A stretch of 11,417 bases of DNA from DAOVRL01 sp964459805 (GTDB lineage: Bacteria > Planctomycetota > Phycisphaerae > Sedimentisphaerales > Anaerobacaceae). The position numbers were made by a program, and so were the translations under genes. Below, piece by piece: positions 5,226-11,417 of the stretch (within the stretch, counting starts at the first letter, position 1; each line of letters begins with the position of its first letter). The DNA lies in contig CAYWOD010000112.1 of the NCBI GenBank assembly GCA_964459805.1, positions 1-11,417 of the forward strand, in the 5' to 3' direction. The notes under the pieces were generated by a model. That model made no database searches. It was given only the letters and a program-made list of their open reading frames with translations, and was not told the origin of the DNA.

Positions 5226-6842
5226 ATGCTGTCGGGATTTGAAAAAAACGTTGGTGATTTCATAAAGGCGAACGAGCTTCTTGGCTCGGCGGAGAGGGTG
5301 TTGTTGGCTATTTCCGGTGGGGCTGATTCGACGGCGCTTCTATATACGATGCAGGTGCTGAAGGCCGGGGGCTTTGTCGGTGCCGAGCTGATTTGTGCCC
5401 ATATAAATCACGGGTTGAGAGGTGCTGCGGCGGATGAGGATGAGGGTTTTGTCGTCGAGCAAGCGCGGGAATTAGGGTTGGAGGTAAGGACCAGGAGGCT
5501 GGACGTGCGCGGGTTTGCGCGGAGCGAGAAGGTATCGCTTGAGACTTCGGCGCGGCAGTTACGGATTGAAAGTCTGCTTGAGATTGCAAGGGACTGTGGT
5601 TGCGATTTGATAGCGACGGCGCATCAGAAGGACGACAACACCGAGACGGTTGTGCAGCGGATGCTCCGAGGTACGGGGATTCGCGGGCTGGGTGGCATTT
5701 GGCCGGTGCGTGTTTTTGCGGAGAAGTATAAGTTTGTAAGGCCGATGCTGTGCGTCAGGCGTAGCGAGATTGTTGAATACTTGAGGGGGCGGAATCTGAA
5801 ATGGCGCGAGGACGATACCAATGCCGACTGCACATACACGCGAAACTACATTCGGCATCGGCTGCTGCCGGTGCTGCAGGAGGGTTGTAGCGGCTCGCTC
5901 GTGGAGCAATTGTCCGATCTGTCGCAATCGGCGCGGAGGTATTATAGCTTGGTTTGCAGTCGCGCGGATGAGGTTTGGCCGGGGTCGGCTGATTCTGAGG
6001 GCCGAAGGATTGTGCTGGATTGCAAGAGGCTTTCGGCTGAACCGGCGCCGGTGAAGGTTGAGCTTATCCGGCGAGGTCTGACGGGCCTCGGCAGCGGTGA
6101 GAGAGACCTGGCGCAGGTGCACTATGAGCGGATATTGGGGTTGGTGGAAGAAGGCGCCGGGGGGAAAAGGGTCGAGCTGCCTGGCGGGTTTGTGGTTCGG
6201 CGCGAATACGGGAGGCTGATTTTCGAGAGGACACAAACCAAGCCTGAAAAACCGCCGGGCGAAGCCGTTGAGGTGAAGATTCCCGGGCGGACCGTGTTCG
6301 GGCGGTACGTGATAGAGGCAAGCGTTATCGAGACACAAGAGGACGCAGAAAAAGAGACAGCCACAAAGACACGAAGGCATGAAAAAAGTGAAGTGGATTC
6401 CCGCTTGCGCGGGAATGACATTGGGATAGTCAGCCGCGAAAAGGCACAAAAGGACGCAAAAAGGTTGGTGGATTCCTGCTGGAGTTTACCCCGCACTTCG
6501 GGGCGGGGCGGGAATGACAGGGGGGCTGGCAAGTTTGTTGAGCGGTTTGATCTGGATAGTGTGAAGCCACCGGTGGTGGTTCGGTTTCGGCGGGCCGGGG
6601 ACAGGTTTGTTCCTTTAGGGTTAGGGGCTCGGAAGAAGGTGGGCAAGTTCCTGAGTGATGCACGAGTGCCGCAAGATATGCGGAGAAAAACACTTGTTGT
6701 TGCGGACAGTGAGAAAGTAATATGGGTTTGGCCGATCCGGATGAGTGGGCAGGTCAAGGTCACCGGTCAGACCCGGAAGGTTCTTCAAATAGGAATTACG
6801 GGCAGGCCGGGGTCAGCCGAAGGAAAGGAAACGGAGAGATGA
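5226..6842 (+). CDS. tilS: tRNA(Ile)-lysidine synthetase with repeat-derived insert
   Basis: TilS attaches lysine to C34 of the AUA-reading tRNA-Ile in the cytoplasm and is essential for isoleucine decoding. The 538-residue protein has the N-type ATP pyrophosphatase P-loop SGGADS (30-35), HINHGLRG (59-66), TAHQKDDNTETVVQRMLRGTG (131-151) and RNYIRHRLLPVL (206-217). Its C-terminal domain (about 440-525) includes FRRAGDRFVPLGLGARKKVGKFL. Between them, residues about 371-435 are low-complexity sequence encoded by dispersed repeats (DSRLRGND and related), which explains a length above the usual 430-480. Start choice: an in-frame TTG at 5133 would add 31 residues, but these are encoded by the upstream palindromic element, so ATG 5226 is preferred although its ribosome site is weak. 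The stop overlaps the pilT-like start by four bases (ATGA). The active-site motifs are intact, so function is likely retained. Confidence 0.92.
   Translation: MLSGFEKNVGDFIKANELLGSAERVLLAISGGADSTALLYTMQVLKAGGFVGAELICAHINHGLRGAAADEDEGFVVEQARELGLEVRTRRLDVRGFARSEKVSLETSARQLRIESLLEIARDCGCDLIATAHQKDDNTETVVQRMLRGTGIRGLGGIWPVRVFAEKYKFVRPMLCVRRSEIVEYLRGRNLKWREDDTNADCTYTRNYIRHRLLPVLQEGCSGSLVEQLSDLSQSARRYYSLVCSRADEVWPGSADSEGRRIVLDCKRLSAEPAPVKVELIRRGLTGLGSGERDLAQVHYERILGLVEEGAGGKRVELPGGFVVRREYGRLIFERTQTKPEKPPGEAVEVKIPGRTVFGRYVIEASVIETQEDAEKETATKTRRHEKSEVDSRLRGNDIGIVSREKAQKDAKRLVDSCWSLPRTSGRGGNDRGAGKFVERFDLDSVKPPVVVRFRRAGDRFVPLGLGARKKVGKFLSDARVPQDMRRKTLVVADSEKVIWVWPIRMSGQVKVTGQTRKVLQIGITGRPGSAEGKETER
6397..6416. 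repeat. dRS3-type palindrome ATTCCC-N8-GGGAAT
   Basis: ATTCCCGCTTGCGCGGGAAT fits the ATTCCCN8GGGAAT pattern described for the neisserial dRS3 repeat and common in other phyla. It forms an 8-bp stem with a TTGC loop. Confidence 0.85.
6472..6515. repeat. second, expanded and diverged copy of the palindromic module
   Basis: The outer ATTCC (6472-6476) and GGGAAT (6510-6515) match the first copy. The interior is replaced by a different hairpin, CCCCG (6489-6493) with CGGGG (6499-6503). The flanks GTGGATTCC and GCGGGAATGACA are identical to those of the first copy. Confidence 0.7.
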
Positions 6843-7867
6843 TAGATAAAGAACAATTATTGGAGCACGCCAAGTCCCAGCAGGCTACCGACGTACATAT
6901 CTGTGCCGGCGCGCCCATTCTCTTTAGAGTCGGAGGGGACCTGGTTCCTATTACAAAGGAGAAGCTGACTGCTGAGCAGAGCAGAGAGATATCCTTGGGC
7001 TTGCTGACCGAAGATCAAATAGCTGAGTTTGAAAAGAATCTGGACTACGATTTAATGCTGGCAGACGAAGGGGGCAGGTACCGGATAAATATCGGCTATT
7101 TTGACGGTAAGGTTGGAGCAACAATCAGAGTCCTTCCAACGACCGTCAAGACGATTGAGCAGTTGCTTCTGCCGGATATCGTCAAGAAATTGGCTCGCTG
7201 CAGAAAGGGACTGGTTCTGATAACCGGAAGCACCAGTCAGGGCAAGACTACGACGATGGCGGCGATGATAGATGAGATAAACACGACCTCCAAGAAGCAC
7301 ATAATCACTATTGAAGACCCGATTGAGTACGTTCATACAAACAAAGCCGGGGTTGTCCGGCAAAGGGAGGTTGGCACGGACACCAAATCATTCTATACGG
7401 GTCTGCGGGCGGCTTTGAGGCAGGACCCTGATGTAATTGCGATTGGTGAGATGAGGGACTATGAGACAATTAAGATTGCTTTGTCGGCGGCGGAGACGGG
7501 CGTTCTGGTTCTTTCGACGCTGCACGTCATATCAATCGACAAGATTATGGAACGGCTTTTGAGTTATGCGCCAGCCACGGACGGAAGCCAGTTGAGGTTC
7601 CTGTTGGCCGAGTCTCTGCAGGGAATGATTCATCAGGAGCTGATCCCGACGGTTGACGGCGGGCAGAGGGTGGCGTGTGAAGTGATGGTTGTCACCGGCG
7701 CCGCCAAGAATATAATCAGAAGAAAAGGCGGATTCTTCCTGAGGAGTGTAATCGAAACAGGCAAGAAGCATGGTATGATTACGATGGTCTCATCCGTGGA
7801 GGCTCTACTCAAGCAGAAGCTTATAAGCGAAGGCGTTGCAAAGAGTATCCTGGCCAATTATACATAA
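6839..7867 (+). CDS. pilT: PilT-like type IV pilus retraction ATPase
   Basis: The 342-residue protein is a full-length member of the PilT/GspE ATPase family, cytoplasmic hexamers that power pilus retraction. The N-terminal PAS-like region (MIDKEQLLEHAKSQQATDVHICAGAPILFRVGG) is the standard PilT opening. The ATPase core has a Walker A GSTSQGKT (130-137), an Asp box ITIEDPIEYVH (156-166), RQREVGTDTKSF (174-185), Walker B DPDVIAIGEMRD (196-207) and a His-box region LSTLHVISIDK (225-235). The Walker A differs from the common GPTGSGKS/T form, and HTNSA is replaced by HVISI. An in-frame upstream ATG at 6722 lies inside tilS and is unlikely. The chosen ATG overlaps the tilS stop by four bases and has GGAG upstream. 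No other pilus gene is present, so the family is sure and the specific role (PilT versus a PilU-like paralogue) is not. Confidence 0.87.
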   Translation: MIDKEQLLEHAKSQQATDVHICAGAPILFRVGGDLVPITKEKLTAEQSREISLGLLTEDQIAEFEKNLDYDLMLADEGGRYRINIGYFDGKVGATIRVLPTTVKTIEQLLLPDIVKKLARCRKGLVLITGSTSQGKTTTMAAMIDEINTTSKKHIITIEDPIEYVHTNKAGVVRQREVGTDTKSFYTGLRAALRQDPDVIAIGEMRDYETIKIALSAAETGVLVLSTLHVISIDKIMERLLSYAPATDGSQLRFLLAESLQGMIHQELIPTVDGGQRVACEVMVVTGAAKNIIRRKGGFFLRSVIETGKKHGMITMVSSVEALLKQKLISEGVAKSILANYT

Positions 7868-7900
7868 CCTTTTCAAACACGAAGCAAGAAGGCCGGGATA

Positions 7901-8053
7901 ATGTGTGAAACTGCTGAAAAACGGGTTCTGGAATGGAGGGGGACACCGATGGTCTGCCAATACAGTGGCAAGAAGTGGGTTCTTCATGCAAATACGTTGC
8001 TTTGTTGGTGTTTGATGCGATGTGGCGTGCTGAATTTGTCGGAAAGTTATTGA
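7901..8053 (+). CDS. possible small hypothetical protein, 50 residues
   Basis: The 50-codon frame from the ATG at 7901 reads MCETAEKRVLEWRGTPMVCQ and ends SESY. It has a modest AAGAAGG eight bases before the start and contains several Cys and Trp residues. No family is recognised, and a longer overlapping frame (7933-8118) without a ribosome site also exists, so coding status is doubtful. The rest of 7868-8182 shows no terminator or other feature that I can support. Confidence 0.22.
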   Translation: MCETAEKRVLEWRGTPMVCQYSGKKWVLHANTLLCWCLMRCGVLNLSESY

Positions 8054-8182
8054 AATCGCGATGTAGTTATGGAACTATAGAGCTTGAATTTCGTAGGAGT
8101 GTCTCAGGAAAAGTGTGAAAACGTGCAGAAATGTTGTTTATGAAGTTAAATGGGAAATGTCAGCCAAAAAAAGGAGTACCTA

Positions 8183-8545
8183 ATGAAGAAGAGAGTTGCT
8201 GTCGTTATTGCAATTTTTGCTATCCTGCTGTTGGTGGCGGGTGCGTGGGCATGGCGATGGTCGCGCAATGTGCTCGTGCTGGAGAATGAATCGGGCGGGA
8301 TGGCCAAGGTCGTGACAGTGACCGTATGTGGTAAAAGTTACCGAGTGGAGAATCTGCATTCCGGCGATGCGAAACGGATCATCTTTGATGTGACAGGGGA
8401 TAGCGGATTTCAGGTTGATGTTTCACTGGAAGACGGCACCGAACTTGCAGAGAACTTCGGCTATGTCACCGACGGCTTCTTCGGCTACCACAACAGAGCC
8501 ACCGTCCAGATTCATAAGAACGGCATCGAAGGTAAACAAGAATAG
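8183..8545 (+). CDS. small single-span membrane-anchored hypothetical protein
   Basis: The 120-residue protein starts MKKRVAVVIAIFAILLLVAG, a positively charged N-terminus with one hydrophobic segment (about residues 5-25), so it is a signal anchor or uncleaved signal with the rest outside the cytoplasm. The remaining 95 residues look beta-rich (VLVLENESGGMAKVVTVTV, YRVENLHSGDAKRIIF, FQVDVSLEDGTEL, ATVQIHKNG), resembling a small all-beta domain. Start choice: AAGGAG ends six bases before this ATG, better than the in-frame ATG at 8150. No family is recognised. It stands alone between the pilT-like gene and the sulfatases. Between its stop and the sulfatase start (8546-8753) I see no gene or convincing regulatory structure apart from the sulfatase ribosome site. 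Confidence 0.7.
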   Translation: MKKRVAVVIAIFAILLLVAGAWAWRWSRNVLVLENESGGMAKVVTVTVCGKSYRVENLHSGDAKRIIFDVTGDSGFQVDVSLEDGTELAENFGYVTDGFFGYHNRATVQIHKNGIEGKQE

Positions 8546-8738
8546 TGAATTCGAACAAGCCCCATGCCGCCAACGGACTTTGCTGCGGCTTATTCTCCGA
8601 GACAAAGATACCGGCAGAGGAGCTGGAGGCAGTAAAGGTGCGGTTTCTCCTCCAATTATCACTACTGTAGCTCTGGCACTGCCAAAAACCTTGGTTGCCG
8701 GTTCGCCGGAATAGTCCATTTGGCTTAAAAAGGCATGA

Positions 8739-8745
8739 GAAAGGA
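8739..8745 (+). promoter_or_regulatory. ribosome binding site deciding the sulfatase start
   Basis: GAAAGGA ends two bases before an ATG at 8748 and eight bases before a second in-frame ATG at 8754. The spacing favours 8754. Confidence 0.6.
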
Positions 8746-8753
8746 TAATGGGT

Positions 8754-10151
8754 ATGACTTATTTTGGCCGTCGCGAGTTTTTGAAGGTAATGGGGTCGAG
8801 CGCTGCGGCGATTGCTGTGCCGGGATGCGTGGGCGCAGCCGAGCGAGTTTCGCCGAAGGCATCGGCGAATAAGCCGAACATTGTTTTTATCCTTGCCGAC
8901 GATCTGGGCTGGGCTGAATTGGGGTGCTATGGCAACAAATTCAACGAGACGCCAAATCTCGATAAGCTGGCGCGCGAGGGTATGCGGTTTACGGATGCTT
9001 ATGCGGCGGCGCCGGTGTGCTCGCCTTTTCGGGCGGCGCTGATGACGGGGCAATATCCGGCGAGGGTTGGGATTACGGATTACCTTCGGCCGAACGACGC
9101 CAAGCATCTTTCGCCCGATTATGTCACCATCGCCGAGGCTCTCAAGCGGGTGGGTTACGCGACCGGTATGATCGGCAAGTGGCACCTGACCGGTTACGCC
9201 AACCACGGTGCGAAGGAATTCTCGCCTGATCTTCACGGCTTTGACGAAGTGATGGTCTCGGAGAACCGCGGGATAGGCGGCGGGAGCTACTTTCATCCTT
9301 ATCACTTCAACCGCGAGATCAAGCAGCGCATAGCGGGCAAGGAATATCTCGTGGACCGGTGTAATCTCGAAGCGGTTGAATTCATCGAGCGGCACAAGGA
9401 CGGGCCTTTCTTTCTCTTCCTGAGCCATTATGCCGTTCACACGAGGCTTCTGGGCAAGGACGAGCCGGTTGCCAAGTACGAGAAGAAGCCGGGCGCGGGC
9501 AAAGGAGACAGGGCCAAACGAAACAATCCACATTTAGCTGCGCAGCTCGAGAGCATCGATGAAGGCGTGGGGATGATTATGGGCAAGCTCGCCGAATTGG
9601 GGCTGGCCGGGAACACCGTGTTGATTTTCACAAGCGATAACGGCGGCGAGGACCGTGTGACTTCCAACGCTCCGCTGCGGGCGGGCAAATCTACTCTTTA
9701 CGAGGGCGGCATCCGTGAGCCGTTGATCGTTCGCTGGCCGGGGGTGGTTGAGGCGGGCAGTGTGTGTAAGACGGCGATGAGCACGGTTGACTTTTACCCG
9801 ACGTTTCTTCAGATTGCAGGGCAAAGGGCCGAGCGGAGCCGGATTCGCGACGGCGTTTCACTTCTGCCGCTGCTAAAGGGCGCCAAGGCCGAGCTCGGGC
9901 GCGATATGCTCTATTGGCACTATCCTCTGAAGAAGCGGCATTTTCTCGGCGGCCGGTCGGCCGGGGCAATCCGTCAGGGCAACTGGAAGCTCATAGAATT
10001 CTTCGATGACGGGAAGGTTGAGCTTTACAACCTTGCTGAGGATATTTCGGAAGAGCACAACCTAGCTGAGAAGATGTCGGGTAAAGCAGCCGAGCTGCGA
10101 AGGCGATTAGCGAAATGGCGGGGCGAAGTCGGGGCTAAGGGTGCCGGGTGA
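8754..10151 (+). CDS. Tat-exported formylglycine-dependent sulfatase
   Basis: The 465-residue protein is a type I sulfatase that hydrolyses sulfate esters outside the cytoplasm. A Tat signal opens it (GRREFLK, residues 5-11), ending near VPGC (22-25), which could also be lipid-modified. The metal site begins with ADD (48-50) in NIVFILADDLGWAELGCYG. The catalytic motif CSPFR (89-93) sits in VCSPFRAALMTG, where C89 should be converted to formylglycine; Phe in the fourth position is less common than Ser/Thr/Ala. GKWHL (141-145), SHYAVH (224-229), TSDNGG (293-298, completing the metal site) and AGKST (310-314) are all present, so the enzyme looks intact. Length is typical. The start at 8754 is chosen from ribosome-site spacing. 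A second, degraded sulfatase follows 23 bases after the stop. The polysaccharide substrate cannot be inferred. Confidence 0.92.
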   Translation: MTYFGRREFLKVMGSSAAAIAVPGCVGAAERVSPKASANKPNIVFILADDLGWAELGCYGNKFNETPNLDKLAREGMRFTDAYAAAPVCSPFRAALMTGQYPARVGITDYLRPNDAKHLSPDYVTIAEALKRVGYATGMIGKWHLTGYANHGAKEFSPDLHGFDEVMVSENRGIGGGSYFHPYHFNREIKQRIAGKEYLVDRCNLEAVEFIERHKDGPFFLFLSHYAVHTRLLGKDEPVAKYEKKPGAGKGDRAKRNNPHLAAQLESIDEGVGMIMGKLAELGLAGNTVLIFTSDNGGEDRVTSNAPLRAGKSTLYEGGIREPLIVRWPGVVEAGSVCKTAMSTVDFYPTFLQIAGQRAERSRIRDGVSLLPLLKGAKAELGRDMLYWHYPLKKRHFLGGRSAGAIRQGNWKLIEFFDDGKVELYNLAEDISEEHNLAEKMSGKAAELRRRLAKWRGEVGAKGAG

Positions 10152-10174
10152 TGCAGAAGACAGGAGCAACGAAT

Positions 10175-11001
10175 ATGGGTGCAATCAAATACAGTCGTCG
10201 TGATTCCTGGACAAAATGGCGGCGGAAGGGAGAAAGTTTACGGACTTTTACGTGGCGGTCAAGTTGATCACGGAGAACAAAGATCGGCCGTTCTTCCTTT
10301 ATCTGCCGCACACTATGCCGCACGTGCCGCTGTTTGCGTCTGAGAAGTTCAAGGGCAAGAGCAAGGGGGGTTTGTATGGCGACGTGATAGAGGAGATAGA
10401 CTGGAGCGTGGGCGAGATTCTCAAGACGCTCAAGACGCTCGGCCTCGATGAGAAGACGCTGGTTTTGTTCACGTCGGACAACGGGCCGTGGCTCAGCAAG
10501 GGCAAGGCGGGCGGCTCGGCGCTGCCGCTGCGCAGCGGTAAGTTTACGACTTACGAGGGCGAGATGCGGGAGCCGTGCATTGTACGGTGGCCCGGTCGCG
10601 TGCCGGCAGGCACCGAATGCGGTGAGGTCTGCGCGACGATTGACCTGCTGCCGACGTTTGCAAAGTTAGGGGGCGGTAAGGCACCGAGCGATCGTGTGAT
10701 TGACGGCAGGGACATCTGGCCCTTGATGGCCGGCAAGGCGGGGGCGAAGTCACCGCACGAGGCGTTTTACTACTACAAAGGCGGCAAGCTCGAAGCAGCA
10801 CGCAGCGGCAAATGGAAGCTGGTCCTCAAGAAGACGCCGGAATTGTACGATCTCGATGCGGATATCAGCGAAGAGGTCAACGTGGCCGGGGATCATCCCG
10901 ACGTTGTCAAACGCATGACGGAGATGATGAATAAATTCGACCGCGAGCTCAAGGCCAACGCCCGGCCGGTGGGGAAGGTGGAGGTAAAGAAAGAGGCATA
11001 G
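10175..11001 (+). pseudogene. sulfatase remnant lacking its catalytic N-terminal half
   Basis: Two deletions appear to have removed the catalytic part. An ATG at 10175 encodes a Tat-like start (MGAIKYSRRD), but at about 10204-10208 it runs out of frame into sequence that, in another frame, reads LDKMAAEGRKFTDFYVA, the segment just before a sulfatase active site. At about 10251-10257 this jumps in frame to KLITENKDRPFFLYLPHTMPH, which in intact relatives lies well over 100 residues further on. The first metal-binding Asp pair, the CxPxR formylglycine motif and GKWH are therefore missing. The downstream part is well preserved to the stop at 11001: PHTMPHVPLF, FTSDNGPW, SGKFTTYEGEMREP, ATIDLLPTF and GKWKL. 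The longest open frame (ATG 10216, 261 residues) has no ribosome site. An assembly error is the main alternative. Confidence 0.8.
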
Positions 11002-11006
11002 ATTAT

Positions 11007-11417
11007 ATGAATACAATTGGTCATACGCGACGCGGTTTTTTGAAAACGGTTGGTTTGGGGGCAGTCCTGGCGTCGCTGCCGGGATGCACAAGCGCGGCAG
11101 AGCAGTCCGGCGGCAGGGCAACCGGCAAGAATCGGAGCCGTCGGCTGAATATCCTCTGGATCAGTTGCGAGGACACCAGTTGCGATTTGGGCTGCTACGG
11201 TGATGATTATGCCGATACACCTAACCTCGACCGGCTGGCGCGACAGGGGAGGCGTTACAGCAATGCTTTTGTTGTTTATCCGGTCTGTGCACCGACGCGG
11301 TCTTCGGTTATCACGGGGATGTACCCGAGTACGATCGGGACAATGCACATGCGAACGTCATTGAAGGGCTACGAGGCTGTTCCTCCGCCGCAGGTCAAGT
11401 GCTTTACGGAGTATCTT
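11007..11417 (+). CDS. Tat/lipoprotein sulfatase, 3' end outside the window
   Basis: The first 137 residues of a third sulfatase are visible and the frame is open to the window edge. The N-terminus carries a Tat motif (TRRGFLK, 7-13) and a lipobox SLPGC (C27), so it is probably a Tat-exported lipoprotein. The core opens NILWISCEDTS (48-58), with Glu55-Asp56 in the place of the usual Asp-Asp metal ligands, as in the SGSH-like group of sulfatases (from memory). The catalytic motif CAPTR (94-98) in VCAPTRSSVITGMYP predicts formylglycine at C94. It starts five bases after the stop of the sulfatase remnant with only a weak AGAGG upstream, so it probably shares a transcript with the preceding genes. 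Confidence 0.9.
   Translation, partial: MNTIGHTRRGFLKTVGLGAVLASLPGCTSAAEQSGGRATGKNRSRRLNILWISCEDTSCDLGCYGDDYADTPNLDRLARQGRRYSNAFVVYPVCAPTRSSVITGMYPSTIGTMHMRTSLKGYEAVPPPQVKCFTEYL

Larger units (their letters stand above)
6333..6530. repeat. tandem dispersed-repeat insertion inside tilS
   Basis: About 195 bases consist of two related composite units. Each has an A-rich cacaaag/gacgcaaaa stretch (about 6333-6390, then 6432-6464) followed by a palindromic module bounded by GTGGATTCC and GCGGGAATGACA (6393-6420, then 6468-6519). All three reading frames of the reverse strand stay open across the region and give peptides such as VIPAQAGIH and FPRKREST, familiar as mis-annotated repeat translations. 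The insertion is in frame with tilS. Confidence 0.85.

Noticed and set aside
5559..6449. - strand open frame of 296 codons opposite tilS
   Set aside because: It is antisense to conserved TilS motifs and partly a translation of the dispersed repeats (VIPAQAGIH).
7933..8118. + strand open frame of 61 codons after pilT
   Set aside because: It has no ribosome site and an unconvincing composition; the overlapping 50-codon frame is slightly better and is listed at low confidence.
8698..8709. CCGG-TTCG-CCGG mini-hairpin before the first sulfatase
   Set aside because: The stem is only four bases with no T-run, which is expected by chance in GC-rich DNA.
8466..9533. Long - strand open frame of 355 codons
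   Set aside because: It lies antisense to the well-supported sulfatase, has no recognisable domain and no ribosome site; it is a by-product of high-GC codon use.

Overview
The window looks like chromosome from a Planctomycetota-type bacterium, probably Phycisphaerae or a relative. This is inferred from three sulfatase genes in a row, twin-arginine-exported Gfo/Idh/MocA oxidoreductases paired with sugar-isomerase TIM barrels, high-GC coding sequence set against AT-rich intergenic DNA, and many palindromic repeats between and even inside genes. No marker gene fixes the taxonomy.

Layout. (1) 151-2432: two + strand genes with a one-base TGATG overlap, an exported sugar oxidoreductase followed by a TIM-barrel sugar isomerase/epimerase/lyase-like protein. 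(2) 2433-2617: convergent intergenic DNA with two hairpins, one terminator-like and one resembling a dispersed repeat. (3) 2618-3619 on the - strand: an O-methyltransferase with a winged-helix N-terminus. (4) 3620-4170: a gene-free divergent spacer containing a nested inverted-repeat element of about 200 bp and a candidate promoter with a tandem 14-base repeat. (5) 4171-4962: a lipoprotein with TPR-like helices, closed by a strong intrinsic terminator. (6) 5042-5203: a 162-bp element with a perfect 24-bp inverted repeat at its ends and three internal arms, so it can be drawn as a cloverleaf. (7) 5226-7867: tilS (tRNA-Ile lysidine synthetase) overlapping a pilT-like ATPase gene by four bases; tilS carries about 65 in-frame codons made of dispersed-repeat DNA. 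(8) 7868-8753: weakly coding DNA with one convincing small membrane protein gene (8183-8545). (9) 8754-11417: three sulfatase genes; the first is intact, the second has lost its catalytic N-terminal half through two apparent deletions, and the third runs off the window.

How the genes may work together. The oxidoreductase/TIM-barrel pair and the sulfatases fit a lifestyle of breaking down sulfated polysaccharides outside the cytoplasm: sulfatases remove sulfate esters, and redox-type enzymes process sugars or glycosides. The two blocks are separated by unrelated housekeeping genes, so this is a shared theme and not one operon. TilS (decoding of AUA codons) and the PilT-like ATPase (twitching retraction motor family) are probably co-transcribed but have no obvious functional link.

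The most notable features are non-coding or degenerate: the cloverleaf element at 5042-5203, the nested palindrome at 3807-4009, the repeat insertion tolerated inside tilS, and the doubly deleted sulfatase.
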